Below, in pieces: positions 1-8,959 of a stretch of 64,000 nt of DNA. The position numbers were made by a program, and so were the translations under genes. Position 1 is the first letter of the stretch. Each line of letters begins with the position of its first letter. This stretch comes from Rhodococcus sp. HNM0563 (GTDB lineage: Bacteria; Actinomycetota; Actinomycetes; Mycobacteriales; Mycobacteriaceae), in contig NZ_JAASAF010000001.1 of NCBI RefSeq assembly GCF_012726195.1, positions 741,763-805,762 on the forward strand, written 5' to 3'. The notes under the pieces were generated by a model that did not search any database, was not told the origin of the DNA, and was given only the letters and a program-made list of their open reading frames with translations.

Positions 1-36
1 GTGATCATCGAGAGCTTGGGGGAGACCGCCGGCTGA
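1..36 (+). CDS. 3' end of an upstream gene (partial)
   Basis: The first 36 bases read as eleven sense codons followed by TGA in frame 1, and the polA promoter comes soon after. They could be the last residues of a gene that begins before the window. The product cannot be identified from so short a tail, and chance openness is possible. Confidence 0.3.
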   Translation: MIIESLGETAG

Positions 37-98
37 GTGTCGACGCGGGTCGCACCGCGCAGTTCGTCCGGGTGGTCGTGGACGTCGTACGCGGTCCC

Positions 99-104
99 TA
101 GACT
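99..104 (+). promoter_or_regulatory. -10 element of polA (leaderless)
   Basis: TAGACT lies seven bases before the GTG at 112. Transcription would start at or next to that GTG, giving a leaderless message. This supports 112 rather than the in-frame GTG at 37 as the start. No convincing -35 is visible. Confidence 0.6.
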
Positions 105-111
105 GACACGC

Positions 112-2835
112 GTGACCCGTGCATCCGCTTCTCCCTCGACCACCCCGGCCGCCGACGACCGCCCGACCCTTCTGCTGCTCGACGGCCATTCGCTGGCGTT
201 CCGCGCGTTCTATGCGCTGCCGGCCGAGAACTTCAGAACTACCAGCGGGCAGACCACCAACGCGGTGTACGGGTTCACCTCGATGCTCATCAATCTTCTG
301 CGCGACGAGAAGCCGTCTCACGTCGCGGCAGCATTCGACGTGAGCCGCAAGACGTTTCGGGCCGAGATGTATGCCCCCTACAAAGCGCAGCGCAGCGCAG
401 CACCCGACGAGTTCAAGGGCCAGATCGACGTCACCAAAGAGGTACTCGGCGCCATGGGCATCCCCGTCATGGCGGAGGAAGGGTACGAGGCCGACGACAT
501 CATCGCGACCCTCACCACCCAAGCCACCGCCCTCGGTTACAAGGTGCTCATCGTCACCGGCGATCGCGATGCTCTGCAGTTGGTCACCGACGACGTCACC
601 GTGCTCTATCCGAAACGGGGCGTTTCCGAACTGACGCGCTTCACCCCCGAAGCCGTCGAAGAGAAGTACGCACTCACCCCGGCGCAGTACCCGGACTTCG
701 CCGCGCTGCGCGGCGACCCCAGCGACAACCTCCCCGGCATCCCCGGAGTCGGCGAGAAGACCGCCGCCAAGTGGATCCGCGAGTTCGGTAGCCTCACCGA
801 CCTCGTCGACCGGGTCGACGAGGTGCGCGGAAAGACCGGGGATGCGCTCCGCGAGAACCTGTCGAACGTGCTGATGAATCGTCAGCTCACCGAGATGGTG
901 CGGGAAGTGCCGCTGCCGTACACACCGGAGGCTCTCGCGCTCGCACCATGGGACCGAGACAAGATCCACCGGCTCTTCGACGACCTCGAATTCAAGGTCC
1001 TGCGTGATCGACTCTTCGAGACCCTCGCGTCTGCCGAACCCGAAGCCGACGAAGGATTCGAGGTGCGCGGCGGCGTCGTCGAGCCGGGTGCCCTCGGCGA
1101 CTGGCTCGCGGAGCACGCCGTTGCAGGGCGGCGGCACGGACTGTCCGTTGCCGGGCCGGGTACTCCGTACGGCGGCGATGCAGTGGCCGTCGCGATCGCG
1201 GCCGACGACGGAGAGGGCGCCTACGTCACGACCGTGGCCCTGACACCGGAAGACGACAGTGCGCTCGCTGCATGGCTCGCCGACGCCGCCGTGGAGAAGG
1301 CCCTACACGAGGCCAAGTCGGCCATGCACGCGCTGCGTGGGCGGGGCTGGACTCTCGCCGGAGTCACCAGCGACACGGCGCTGGCGGCGTATCTTGTGCG
1401 CCCGGGGCAGCGCAGCTTCAAACTCGACGATCTCTCGCTGCGCTATCTCAAACGGGAACTGCGAGTGGAAGATTCCGGCGCCCAACAACTTTCCCTGCTC
1501 GACGACGAAGACGCGGCGGACAACCAGGCCGCAGAAGGTGAAATATTGCGGGCTCGCGCGGTCGTCGACCTCGCGGCGGCGCTCGACTCCGAACTCGCAG
1601 ACATCGAATCGGTGCGGCTACTGACCGAGATGGAGTTGCCGTTGCTCGAGGTCCTGGCCGATCTCGAGGCCACCGGCATCGCCGTCGACGCCGATCACCT
1701 GCACGACCTGCAGGCAGGCTTCGCCGCCGACGTCGCCGCCGCCGCGAACTCCGCGTACGAGGTGATCGGTAAGCAGATCAACCTCGGTTCGCCGAAGCAA
1801 CTGCAGGTCGTGTTGTTCGACGAACTCGAGATGCCGAAAACCAAGAAGACCAAGACCGGCTACACCACCGACGCCGATGCTCTGCAGAACCTCTTCGAGA
1901 AGACGGAACATCCGTTTCTCGAGCATCTGCTCGCGCACCGTGAATCCACCAAGATGAAGACCACCGTCGACGGTCTCATCAAGTCGGTGGCCGACGACGG
2001 CCGCATTCACACCACGTTCAACCAGACGGTCGCGGCGACCGGACGACTGTCGTCCACCGAACCGAACCTGCAGAACATCCCGGTCCGCACCGACGCAGGC
2101 AAACAGATCCGCAACGGCTTCGTCGTCGGCGCCGGATACGACCTGCTCCTGACTGCCGATTACAGCCAGATCGAGATGCGCATCATGGCGCATCTATCCG
2201 GCGACGAAGGCCTGATCGAGGCGTTCAACACCGGAGAGGATCTACACAGTTTCGTCGGTGCCCGAGCGTTCGGCGTGCCGATCGAAGAGGTCACCCCCGA
2301 ACTACGCCGACGGGTCAAAGCAATGTCCTACGGTCTGGCGTACGGTCTGAGCGCTTACGGTCTCGCGCAGCAGCTCAAGATCTCCACCGACGACGCCCGC
2401 GAGCAGATGGAGGCATACTTCACCCGTTTCGGTGGTGTGCGCGACTACCTCCACAACGTCGTGGAAGAGGCACGCAAGGTCGGGTACACCTCCACCCTCT
2501 ACGGGCGTCGCCGGTACCTGCCCGACCTGACCAGCGACAACCGGCAGCGGCGCGAGGTCGCCGAGCGAGCCGCGCTCAACGCGCCGATCCAGGGCACCGC
2601 AGCCGACATCATCAAAGTTGCGATGATCGAGGTGCAGAAAGCACTCGACGACGCAGGCCTGCGCTCACGGATGTTGTTGCAGGTCCACGACGAACTCGTT
2701 CTCGAAGTCGCCGAAGAGGAGCGTGAACGTGTCGAGGAGATGGTCCGCAGCAAGATGGACTCGGTGATCGACCTGTCGGTGCCGCTGGAAGTATCGGTCG
2801 GCTACGGCCGCAGCTGGGACGCCGCCGCCCACTGA
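112..2835 (+). CDS. polA: DNA polymerase I
   Basis: Family A polymerase that fills gaps during excision repair and Okazaki fragment processing. The 907-aa length matches mycobacterial PolA. The N-terminal 300 residues are a 5' nuclease domain (LLLLDGHSLAFRAFYALP and GDRDALQLV motifs). The central 3'-5' exonuclease-like region lacks the DxE-type metal ligands, so it is probably non-proofreading, as in other actinobacteria. The polymerase domain shows motif A (DYSQIEMR, Asp about 683), motif B (RRRVKAMSYGLAYG, Lys about 736) and motif C (QVHDELV, Asp about 860). An upstream in-frame GTG at 37 is rejected because of the -10 element at 99-104. Confidence 0.97.
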   Translation: MTRASASPSTTPAADDRPTLLLLDGHSLAFRAFYALPAENFRTTSGQTTNAVYGFTSMLINLLRDEKPSHVAAAFDVSRKTFRAEMYAPYKAQRSAAPDEFKGQIDVTKEVLGAMGIPVMAEEGYEADDIIATLTTQATALGYKVLIVTGDRDALQLVTDDVTVLYPKRGVSELTRFTPEAVEEKYALTPAQYPDFAALRGDPSDNLPGIPGVGEKTAAKWIREFGSLTDLVDRVDEVRGKTGDALRENLSNVLMNRQLTEMVREVPLPYTPEALALAPWDRDKIHRLFDDLEFKVLRDRLFETLASAEPEADEGFEVRGGVVEPGALGDWLAEHAVAGRRHGLSVAGPGTPYGGDAVAVAIAADDGEGAYVTTVALTPEDDSALAAWLADAAVEKALHEAKSAMHALRGRGWTLAGVTSDTALAAYLVRPGQRSFKLDDLSLRYLKRELRVEDSGAQQLSLLDDEDAADNQAAEGEILRARAVVDLAAALDSELADIESVRLLTEMELPLLEVLADLEATGIAVDADHLHDLQAGFAADVAAAANSAYEVIGKQINLGSPKQLQVVLFDELEMPKTKKTKTGYTTDADALQNLFEKTEHPFLEHLLAHRESTKMKTTVDGLIKSVADDGRIHTTFNQTVAATGRLSSTEPNLQNIPVRTDAGKQIRNGFVVGAGYDLLLTADYSQIEMRIMAHLSGDEGLIEAFNTGEDLHSFVGARAFGVPIEEVTPELRRRVKAMSYGLAYGLSAYGLAQQLKISTDDAREQMEAYFTRFGGVRDYLHNVVEEARKVGYTSTLYGRRRYLPDLTSDNRQRREVAERAALNAPIQGTAADIIKVAMIEVQKALDDAGLRSRMLLQVHDELVLEVAEEERERVEEMVRSKMDSVIDLSVPLEVSVGYGRSWDAAAH

Positions 2836-2866
2836 GCCAAGCGCCCGCGCAGGAGTGCCACTCACA

Positions 2867-2908
2867 GCGACGCGGCTCGATTCCCGTACAGGAATCGAGC
2901 CGCGTCGC
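2867..2908. terminator. Bidirectional terminator between polA and thioredoxin
   Basis: A perfect 18-bp inverted repeat (2867-2884 with 2891-2908) around a 6-base loop separates two convergent genes. There is no long T-tract on either side, but the stem strength and position fit a terminator serving both. Confidence 0.75.
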
Positions 2909-2919
2909 GGTCGTCCGAG

Positions 2920-3291
2920 TCAGCTCTGAGCGTTCGACGCTTCGTCGATCTGCTTGCGCACATCGTCCATATCGAGAGCCTTGACCTGTGAGACGAGGTC
3001 TTCGAGTGCTGCAGGTGGCAGTGCACCTGCCTGGTTGTACACCAGAATTCCTTCACGGAAAGCCATGATCGTCGGGATCGAGCGAATGTTCGCGGCTGCC
3101 GCGATCGACTGTTCGGCCTCGGTGTCGACCTTTGCGTGCACAACGTCCGGATGCTGCTCGGACGACGATTCGAAGGTCGGTGCGAACTGCTTGCAGGGGC
3201 CACACCAATCGGCCCAGAAGTCGACGAGCACGATGTCATTGCTGGTGACGACCTCGTCGAAGTTCTGCTGAGTGAGAGCTTGGGTTGCCAC
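2920..3291 (-). CDS. Thioredoxin
   Basis: A 123-aa single-domain thioredoxin, a cytoplasmic protein disulfide reductase. The active site WCGPC has its cysteines at about 30 and 33, followed by the SIPTIMAF cis-proline strand. GTG at 3291 is chosen because AAAGGA lies just upstream; the frame stays open further upstream but that part does not look like thioredoxin. The C-terminus is about 15 residues longer than in the minimal family. It converges on polA. Confidence 0.95.
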   Translation of the reverse strand: MATQALTQQNFDEVVTSNDIVLVDFWADWCGPCKQFAPTFESSSEQHPDVVHAKVDTEAEQSIAAAANIRSIPTIMAFREGILVYNQAGALPPAALEDLVSQVKALDMDDVRKQIDEASNAQS

Positions 3292-3403
3292 GGTGGTCCT
3301 TTCGGTTCGGGCGTGTCGACGGGTGCAACAGCGAGCCGCCCCCATTTCTTCCGCCACGCTACGCGAGGTGGGCAACCCGGGGGTGGCGGTTGCGGGGTTC
3401 ACG

Positions 3404-4417
3404 TCACTCCACCGGGGCCGACTCCGCGGATCGAAAGGTTCGGCGGTACTCGTGGGGAGTGGTGCGGCGAAGACGCAGGAAATGCTGCCTGAGCACCGGC
3501 GCGGTGCCGAAGCCGACTCGGTCGGCGACGACATCGATCGGCAGATCCGTGCTTTCGAGAAGCTGCTGCGCTGCGAGCACCCGCTGCCCGCGTATCCACC
3601 GCGCCGGGGTGGTGCCGGTTTCCTCCGTGAACCGTCGCGCGAAGGTCCTGGGCGACATGTGTGCCTGCTCGGCGAGCACGGTCACCGGCAGTTCGCGGTG
3701 CAGATTCTCGGCGATCCAATCGAGCAGCGGGCCGATCGAGTCATCGGTGCACTCGGGAAGTGGTCTGGATATGTACTGGGCTTGCCCGCCGTCGCGGTGC
3801 GGTGGTACGACCATGCTCCGCGCGATCGTGTTGGCGACCTGCGAACCCTGGGTGCTACGCACGATGTGCAGGAGCAGATCGATGCTGGCGGCGGTGCCCG
3901 CACTCGTCAGCACCGGATGCTCGTCGACGTAGAGCACATCGCGATCGACTCGGGCCGACGGATACATCGAGGCGAGCCGGTCCGCGTACCGCCAATGGGT
4001 GGTGCATCGGCGGTCGTCGAGGAGGCCGGCGGCGGCGAGAACGAATGAGCCTGTACACAGACTCGCTACCGGAGTGCCCCGATCGACCGCGGTCCGCAGT
4101 TTCTCGAACAGCGGCTCGAGGACAGCTAGGTCGGAGCTCCCGCTGCGCACGAACTCGGGATCGGTCAGGTCGCCGGCCTCGGTGCCGCCGGGCGGCACGA
4201 TGATCAGGTCGGCGTCGTCGAGGCGGTCGAGGTCGTACGGCACATCGATGGAGTAGCCGTACTTCGTGGTGACGGGTTCGGTGCTACCTGCGACGTGCAC
4301 GAACTCGTAGTCGGGCAGGCCGTCGTCCGCGAGGTCACCTCCGAAGACCTCGCAGGCAACGCCGAGTTCGAACATCACGATGCGTGGGAGGACGGGCACG
4401 ACCACGTTGCGGAGCAC
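3404..4417 (-). CDS. GlxA-type AraC-family transcription regulator
   Basis: A 337-aa protein with an N-terminal DJ-1/PfpI (GATase1-like) domain, residues about 1-190, including the ASLCTGSF elbow with its cysteine. A C-terminal AraC/XylS double helix-turn-helix covers about 225-325 (MSPRTFARRF, then DVVADRVGFG and HEYRRTF). Such proteins bind DNA and sense a ligand or amide through the amidotransferase-like domain. GTG at 4417 is the likely start; no strong ribosome site is seen. The regulated genes are not apparent from the context. Confidence 0.9.
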   Translation of the reverse strand: MLRNVVVPVLPRIVMFELGVACEVFGGDLADDGLPDYEFVHVAGSTEPVTTKYGYSIDVPYDLDRLDDADLIIVPPGGTEAGDLTDPEFVRSGSSDLAVLEPLFEKLRTAVDRGTPVASLCTGSFVLAAAGLLDDRRCTTHWRYADRLASMYPSARVDRDVLYVDEHPVLTSAGTAASIDLLLHIVRSTQGSQVANTIARSMVVPPHRDGGQAQYISRPLPECTDDSIGPLLDWIAENLHRELPVTVLAEQAHMSPRTFARRFTEETGTTPARWIRGQRVLAAQQLLESTDLPIDVVADRVGFGTAPVLRQHFLRLRRTTPHEYRRTFRSAESAPVE

Positions 4418-4492
4418 GAAACCCAGTCTCCCCGCGCAGTGGCAGAAAATCGAACGATTGCCTGAAATCTGCCACCGAGGCCGTCGGTCGGG

Positions 4493-5011
4493 TCAGCAGA
4501 GCCGCCACTCCCGTTTCGCGGTGCCGTCCCAGCGCCGGATTCGGTCCGCCGTACCGGCCGGGTCACCCGGGGTCAGGTGGGCGGCGACCACTGCGGCGCC
4601 GACCCGATCGGCGGGGACCCGCCGTGCCAGCGTCACATGCGGAGTCCATTCACCCGGACGGATGTGCGCGGGAATCCCGGGACACTGCGAGAACGTGGCG
4701 AACAACCGGGCCTGCAGGTCCAGCAACGGCGCCGAGGGCACAACGAGGCGCGCCACCGTCGCGTGGCGCCCCCCGAACAGCACCACACCGCCGAGGAGTA
4801 TCGGCAGTTCGACACTCGAGACGGCTTCACTCGCAGCCTCCTCCACAGCAGGCGAAATCGTTTCCGCCACGAACAGCGTGACGTGTGGCCGATTCGATTC
4901 GGCCCGGACCCGCTGCTGACTGTCGATACCGGCCGTGTGCAGGCTCTCCCACTGCGCGCGGACATAACCGTCGAGGCGGTCATCGAGTAGTAGCTCCACC
5001 GACTGCACCAT
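4493..5011 (-). CDS. 2'-5' RNA ligase / cyclic phosphodiesterase family protein
   Basis: A 172-aa protein of the 2H phosphoesterase superfamily. It shows two HxT motifs, H43-V-T45 and H125-V-T127, each in the family context (RPHVTLF and TPHVTLARR). Family members act on 2'-5' linkages or cyclic phosphates in RNA; the physiological substrate here is unknown. The ATG at 5011-5009 lies back to back with the divergent dehydrogenase start, so the two genes share a very short promoter region. Confidence 0.85.
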   Translation of the reverse strand: MVQSVELLLDDRLDGYVRAQWESLHTAGIDSQQRVRAESNRPHVTLFVAETISPAVEEAASEAVSSVELPILLGGVVLFGGRHATVARLVVPSAPLLDLQARLFATFSQCPGIPAHIRPGEWTPHVTLARRVPADRVGAAVVAAHLTPGDPAGTADRIRRWDGTAKREWRLC

Positions 5012-5030
5012 GATGCGCAATGATGGCGCG

Positions 5031-6143
5031 GTGACCCACGAGACTGCAACGGCAAACCATGAGACTGCACTCTCGCAGCCCCAGCGCATCGGCCTGATCG
5101 AAGGTGATGGCATCGGCCACGAGATCGTTCCCGCAACCCGCCGTGTCGTCGACGCGGCGGTCGCCGCTGCGGGAGGGCCGGGCGTCGAGTGGGTGCCGTT
5201 GCCGCTCGGGGCCGATGCCATTGGCAGTCACGGCACCCCGGTACCGGAATCGACTCTCGAGGTGCTGACCGAGCTCGACGGCTGGATCCTGGGGCCGCAC
5301 GACAGCGCGTCCTACCGCGACCCCTTTCGCACAGCGCTACCTCCGGGTGGCCAGATCCGGAAGCACTTCGACCTGTACGCGAACATCCGTCCCGCCCGAG
5401 CGCTGCCGGGCACCGGCGCCGTGGTACCCGAGATGGATCTGGTCGTCGTACGCGAAAACACCGAAGGCTTCTACGCCGACCGCAACATGGCGGAAGGCAG
5501 CGGTGAATTCATGCCGACACCCGACGTCGCCCTCGCCGTCGGTGTTGTCACCCGTGCGGCCTGCGAACGAATTGCGCACACCGCCTTCGATCTGGCCTCA
5601 CGTCGACGAAAACGAGTCACCATCGTGCACAAGGCGAACGTGCTGTCGAAGACGACCGGGTTGTTCAGGGATGTGTGTCGCGAGATCGGACGCATGTATC
5701 CGAGCGTGGACGTCGACGACGAGCACGTCGATGCGATGGCCGCGCTGCTCGTCCGACGCGGCGGTGAGTTCGACGTTATCGTGACCGAGAACCTCTTCGG
5801 AGACATCCTGTCCGACCTCGCAGGTGAACTGTCCGGCTCACTCGGCAGCGCCCCTTCGATCAATGCGTCCGCTCGTAGGACGATGGCGCAGGCGGTCCAC
5901 GGCGCCGCACCCGACATCGCCGGATCAGGTCGCGCCAATCCGACCGCCCTGTTCCTGTCCTCGGCGATGCTCCTCGACCGCCTCGCCGTCAGCGGGGACC
6001 CGTTCCTCGGCGGTGCGGCGCGCGCGCTCGAGCGAGCCGTCACGGAGACGATCGGAGCCGGTGTCGCCACCGCAGACCTCGGCGGGAGGGCATCGACAAT
6101 CGAGTTCACGGATGCGGTGATCGAGCAGATCAGCGCCCCATGA
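5031..6143 (+). CDS. Isocitrate/isopropylmalate dehydrogenase family protein
   Basis: A beta-decarboxylating NAD(P)-dependent dehydrogenase of about 370 aa. It has the N-terminal IEGDGIGHE motif, the substrate-arginine region (RENTEGFYA), the catalytic lysine stretch (VHKANVLS) and the metal-binding TENLFGDILSD segment. The family includes LeuB, isocitrate, tartrate and homoisocitrate dehydrogenases; this one is not next to leucine genes, so the substrate is open. GTG 5031 is preferred because AATGAT six bases upstream looks like a leaderless -10. ATG 5010 is an alternative and would overlap the divergent start codon. Confidence 0.85.
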   Translation: MTHETATANHETALSQPQRIGLIEGDGIGHEIVPATRRVVDAAVAAAGGPGVEWVPLPLGADAIGSHGTPVPESTLEVLTELDGWILGPHDSASYRDPFRTALPPGGQIRKHFDLYANIRPARALPGTGAVVPEMDLVVVRENTEGFYADRNMAEGSGEFMPTPDVALAVGVVTRAACERIAHTAFDLASRRRKRVTIVHKANVLSKTTGLFRDVCREIGRMYPSVDVDDEHVDAMAALLVRRGGEFDVIVTENLFGDILSDLAGELSGSLGSAPSINASARRTMAQAVHGAAPDIAGSGRANPTALFLSSAMLLDRLAVSGDPFLGGAARALERAVTETIGAGVATADLGGRASTIEFTDAVIEQISAP

Positions 6144-6232
6144 GGGAGTGCGTGCGACGTTCGTAACACGGCACTGGATCGGCCCGCGACATCACACAGC
6201 ACAGATTTGCAGACACACAGAGCGCTCCGGTC

Positions 6233-6238
6233 TACTGT
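6233..6238 (+). promoter_or_regulatory. -10 element of the ABC transporter operon
   Basis: TACTGT ends six bases before GTG 6245, the spacing expected for a leaderless transcript. A TTGCAG at 6207-6212 is 20 bp away, too far for a good -35. Confidence 0.5.
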
Positions 6239-6244
6239 GCGGAT

Positions 6245-7159
6245 GTGGATGGACCAGCTCACTCTCGTGCCCGACGGCCCCGGCTCGCCGGCGTCGTAGC
6301 CGCAGTGCTGCTGCTCCTCGTGGCCGTGACGGGTTGCGTGGTCAACACCGAATCCACCGTGCCTCCCGGCGACCGGGTACATGCCCAGCGCGTCGATGCG
6401 CTCGCTGCGCAGCTCCCACCCTCGACGGCGGCGGCAGGCGTATTGAAGGTCGGCGCGAATGTGCCATACGCACCCAACGAATTCAAGGACGACGACGGCA
6501 CCATCGTCGGGTTTGCCGTCGAACTCGTGCAGGCCCTCGGCGATGTGCTCGGTGTCGAAGCCGTGTTCTACGAGTCGGACTTCGACCGGATCATTCCCGC
6601 AGTGCAGTCCGGTACCTTCGATGTCGGCTCGTCGTCGTTCACCGACACTCTCGAGCGCGAGCAGTCCGTCGACTTCGTCACCTACTTCAGCGCAGGAATT
6701 CAGTGGGCGCAGCGGGTCGGTGAACCGGTCGACCCCGACAACGCCTGCGGATTGAGAGTGGCCGTGCAAACGACCACCATCGAAGACATCGAAGAGGTCC
6801 CCGCGAAGAGCGAGGCCTGTGTGGAGGCGGGCCTTCCGCCCATCGAGAAGATCAAGTACGACAGCCAGGACGAAGCCGCCAACGCCCTGATCCTCGGCCG
6901 CGTCGACGCGCTGTCCGCCGATTCCCCGGTGACCGCCTACGTGATCGAGCGCAGTGAGGGCCGGCTCGAATCTGCCGGCCCGCTGTTCGACGCCGCACCC
7001 TACGGATTCGTCGTCGGAAAGGGTGCTCCGATCGGCCCTGTCCTGCAGCAGGCGATGCAGCACCTGATCGACTCGGGGACGTATCAGCAGATCGCCGACC
7101 GCTGGGGCATGACCGAGGGGACGATCACCATGTCGCAGATCAATGCGGCGACGAGCTGA
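6245..7159 (+). CDS. Amino-acid ABC transporter substrate-binding lipoprotein
   Basis: A 304-aa family 3 (polar amino acid) solute-binding protein. A signal peptide with basic N-terminus and hydrophobic stretch at about 14-28 ends in the lipobox VTGC (Cys31), so the mature protein is lipid-anchored outside the membrane. The binding fold begins at about residue 65 (LKVGANVPYAPNEF) and includes the FDVGSSSFTDT hinge region. It is the first gene of an operon with the permease and ATPase below. Substrate specificity (Glu, Gln, His, Arg or similar) cannot be read from the sequence. Confidence 0.93.
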   Translation: MDGPAHSRARRPRLAGVVAAVLLLLVAVTGCVVNTESTVPPGDRVHAQRVDALAAQLPPSTAAAGVLKVGANVPYAPNEFKDDDGTIVGFAVELVQALGDVLGVEAVFYESDFDRIIPAVQSGTFDVGSSSFTDTLEREQSVDFVTYFSAGIQWAQRVGEPVDPDNACGLRVAVQTTTIEDIEEVPAKSEACVEAGLPPIEKIKYDSQDEAANALILGRVDALSADSPVTAYVIERSEGRLESAGPLFDAAPYGFVVGKGAPIGPVLQQAMQHLIDSGTYQQIADRWGMTEGTITMSQINAATS

Positions 7160-7171
7160 GGAAGGGTTCCG

Positions 7172-8149
7172 ATGAGCCAGCACACGCACTCCGGTGCGGC
7201 CGAATCCGAACCGGAACCGATCCGGGCGGTCCCGCTCCGTCGTCCCGGTAGGTGGATCGCGGGCGTCGTCGTCGTGATCGCGGTGGTGTTGCTCGCGTGG
7301 GGGGCAGCCACCAACGACGCCTACCGCTGGGACATCTACGGGCAGTACCTGTTCGACCGCCGGATCACCGAGGCGGCATGGAACACGGTGCAGTTGACCG
7401 TGCTTGCCATGTTCATCGCCGTCGTGCTCGGCGTGATCCTCGCCGTGATGCGCTTGTCGTCGAATCCGGTGCTCAAATCTGTGGCGTGGGTGTATCTGTG
7501 GGTCTTCCGCGGCACTCCGGTGTACGTCCAGCTCGTGCTTTGGGGTTTGTTCCCGTCGATCTACAAGCAACTCGACATCGGAATCCCGTTCGTGCATCAG
7601 TTCTTCCACATCGATCTGCAATCGCTCAATGCGGCATTCCTGTTCGCTGTGATCGGCCTTGCGCTCAACGAGGCCGCGTACATGGCCGAGATCGTCCGCG
7701 CCGGAATCGGTTCGGTGCCCGAAGGTCAGCTGGAAGCCTCCACTGCGCTGGGAATGTCGTGGTCGCAGACGATCCGACGGACGGTGCTCCCTCAGGCCAT
7801 GCGTGTGATCATCCCGCCCACAGGCAACGAACTCATCAGCATGCTCAAGACCACCTCGCTGGTCGCTGCCGTCCCGTACACCGCCGAGCTGTACGCCCGG
7901 GCGCGAGACATCGCGGGCGCGAACTTCCAACCGATTCCGTTGTTCCTCGTCGCAGCGACCTGGTACCTGGTGATCACCAGCATTCTCATGGTCGGTCAGT
8001 ACTTCGTCGAGAAGCACTATTCGAAGGGCATGACCCGACGCCTGACCGCACGCCAGCTCCAAGCCATCGCCGACGCCGAGGGCAAGGCCGTCGTCATCCA
8101 ACCGGAACCGCCGACAGACCCGACCATCCCCGGAGGTGAGCGCAAATGA
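7172..8149 (+). CDS. Amino-acid ABC transporter permease
   Basis: A 325-aa HisM/GlnP-type inner-membrane subunit. There is a TM helix at about 29-47, then the classical permease core with several TM helices. The EAA loop ([20 protein letters not shown]) that docks the ATPase is clear. An N-terminal extension and a soluble C-terminal tail of about 40 residues are longer than the minimal family. It follows the lipoprotein by 12 nt and overlaps the ATPase gene by 4 nt (ATGA). Confidence 0.94.
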   Translation: MSQHTHSGAAESEPEPIRAVPLRRPGRWIAGVVVVIAVVLLAWGAATNDAYRWDIYGQYLFDRRITEAAWNTVQLTVLAMFIAVVLGVILAVMRLSSNPVLKSVAWVYLWVFRGTPVYVQLVLWGLFPSIYKQLDIGIPFVHQFFHIDLQSLNAAFLFAVIGLALNEAAYMAEIVRAGIGSVPEGQLEASTALGMSWSQTIRRTVLPQAMRVIIPPTGNELISMLKTTSLVAAVPYTAELYARARDIAGANFQPIPLFLVAATWYLVITSILMVGQYFVEKHYSKGMTRRLTARQLQAIADAEGKAVVIQPEPPTDPTIPGGERK

Positions 8150-8943
8150 CCGCGCCAGGCCAGATGACCGAGCCGGAGAACGCTCCCATGGTGCGGGCCG
8201 ATAGGGTGTGCAAGAACTACGGTGCCGTCAAAGTGCTCAAAGGTATCTCGCTCGAGGTGCAGCGCGGGCAGGTCACGTGCCTGATCGGCCCGTCTGGCTC
8301 GGGTAAGTCGACGTTCCTGCGGTGCATCAACCACCTCGAACGCGTGAACGCCGGACGGCTCTATGTCGACGGCACGCTCGTCGGCTACGCCGAACGCGGA
8401 GGCAAACTCCACGAACTGCATCCCCGCACGGCCGCGAAACAACGCCGCGACATCGGGATGGTCTTCCAGCATTTCAACCTGTTCCCGCACCGGACGGTGC
8501 TCGCCAACGTCATCGAGGCGCCGATCCTGGTGAAGAAGATGCGTCGCAGCGAAGCCACGGAGCGGGCACATGATCTGCTGTCGAAGGTCGGGCTGGGCAA
8601 CAAGGCCGACGCCTATCCGGCCCAGCTGTCGGGTGGTCAGCAGCAGCGTGTCGCGATAGCGCGAGCGCTGGCGATGGAACCGAAACTCATGCTGTTCGAC
8701 GAACCCACCTCGGCGCTGGATCCGGAACTGGTGGGGGAGGTGCTCTCCGTGATGCGCGATCTCGCCGATGGCGGCATGACCATGGTGGTGGTCACCCACG
8801 AGATGGGGTTCGCTCGGGAGGTCGCCGATCAACTGGTGTTCATGGACGGCGGAGTCGTCGTCGAGGCAGGGCTGCCCCGGGACGTGCTCAGCAATCCGCA
8901 GCAGGAGCGGACCCGCGAATTCCTCGCCCGCGTGCGGGGTTGA
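8146..8943 (+). CDS. Amino-acid ABC transporter ATP-binding protein
   Basis: A 265-aa ATPase of the GlnQ/HisP type that powers uptake by the preceding permease. It has Walker A GPSGSGKS (from about residue 48), the Q-loop [10 protein letters not shown], signature LSGGQQQRV, Walker B LMLFDEP and the switch histidine in VVTHEMGF. A short insertion around residues 80-97 precedes the Q-loop. Translation is coupled to the permease by an ATGA overlap. Confidence 0.95.
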   Translation: MTAPGQMTEPENAPMVRADRVCKNYGAVKVLKGISLEVQRGQVTCLIGPSGSGKSTFLRCINHLERVNAGRLYVDGTLVGYAERGGKLHELHPRTAAKQRRDIGMVFQHFNLFPHRTVLANVIEAPILVKKMRRSEATERAHDLLSKVGLGNKADAYPAQLSGGQQQRVAIARALAMEPKLMLFDEPTSALDPELVGEVLSVMRDLADGGMTMVVVTHEMGFAREVADQLVFMDGGVVVEAGLPRDVLSNPQQERTREFLARVRG

Positions 8944-8959
8944 CGACGAATAGCCGAGA

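Noticed and set aside
5471..8101. Very long open frame antisense to the dehydrogenase and ABC transporter genes
   Set aside because: It is a by-product of high third-position GC on the opposite strand. It covers three well-recognised genes, its composition is Arg/His/Asp-rich without any domain, and it has no ribosome site.
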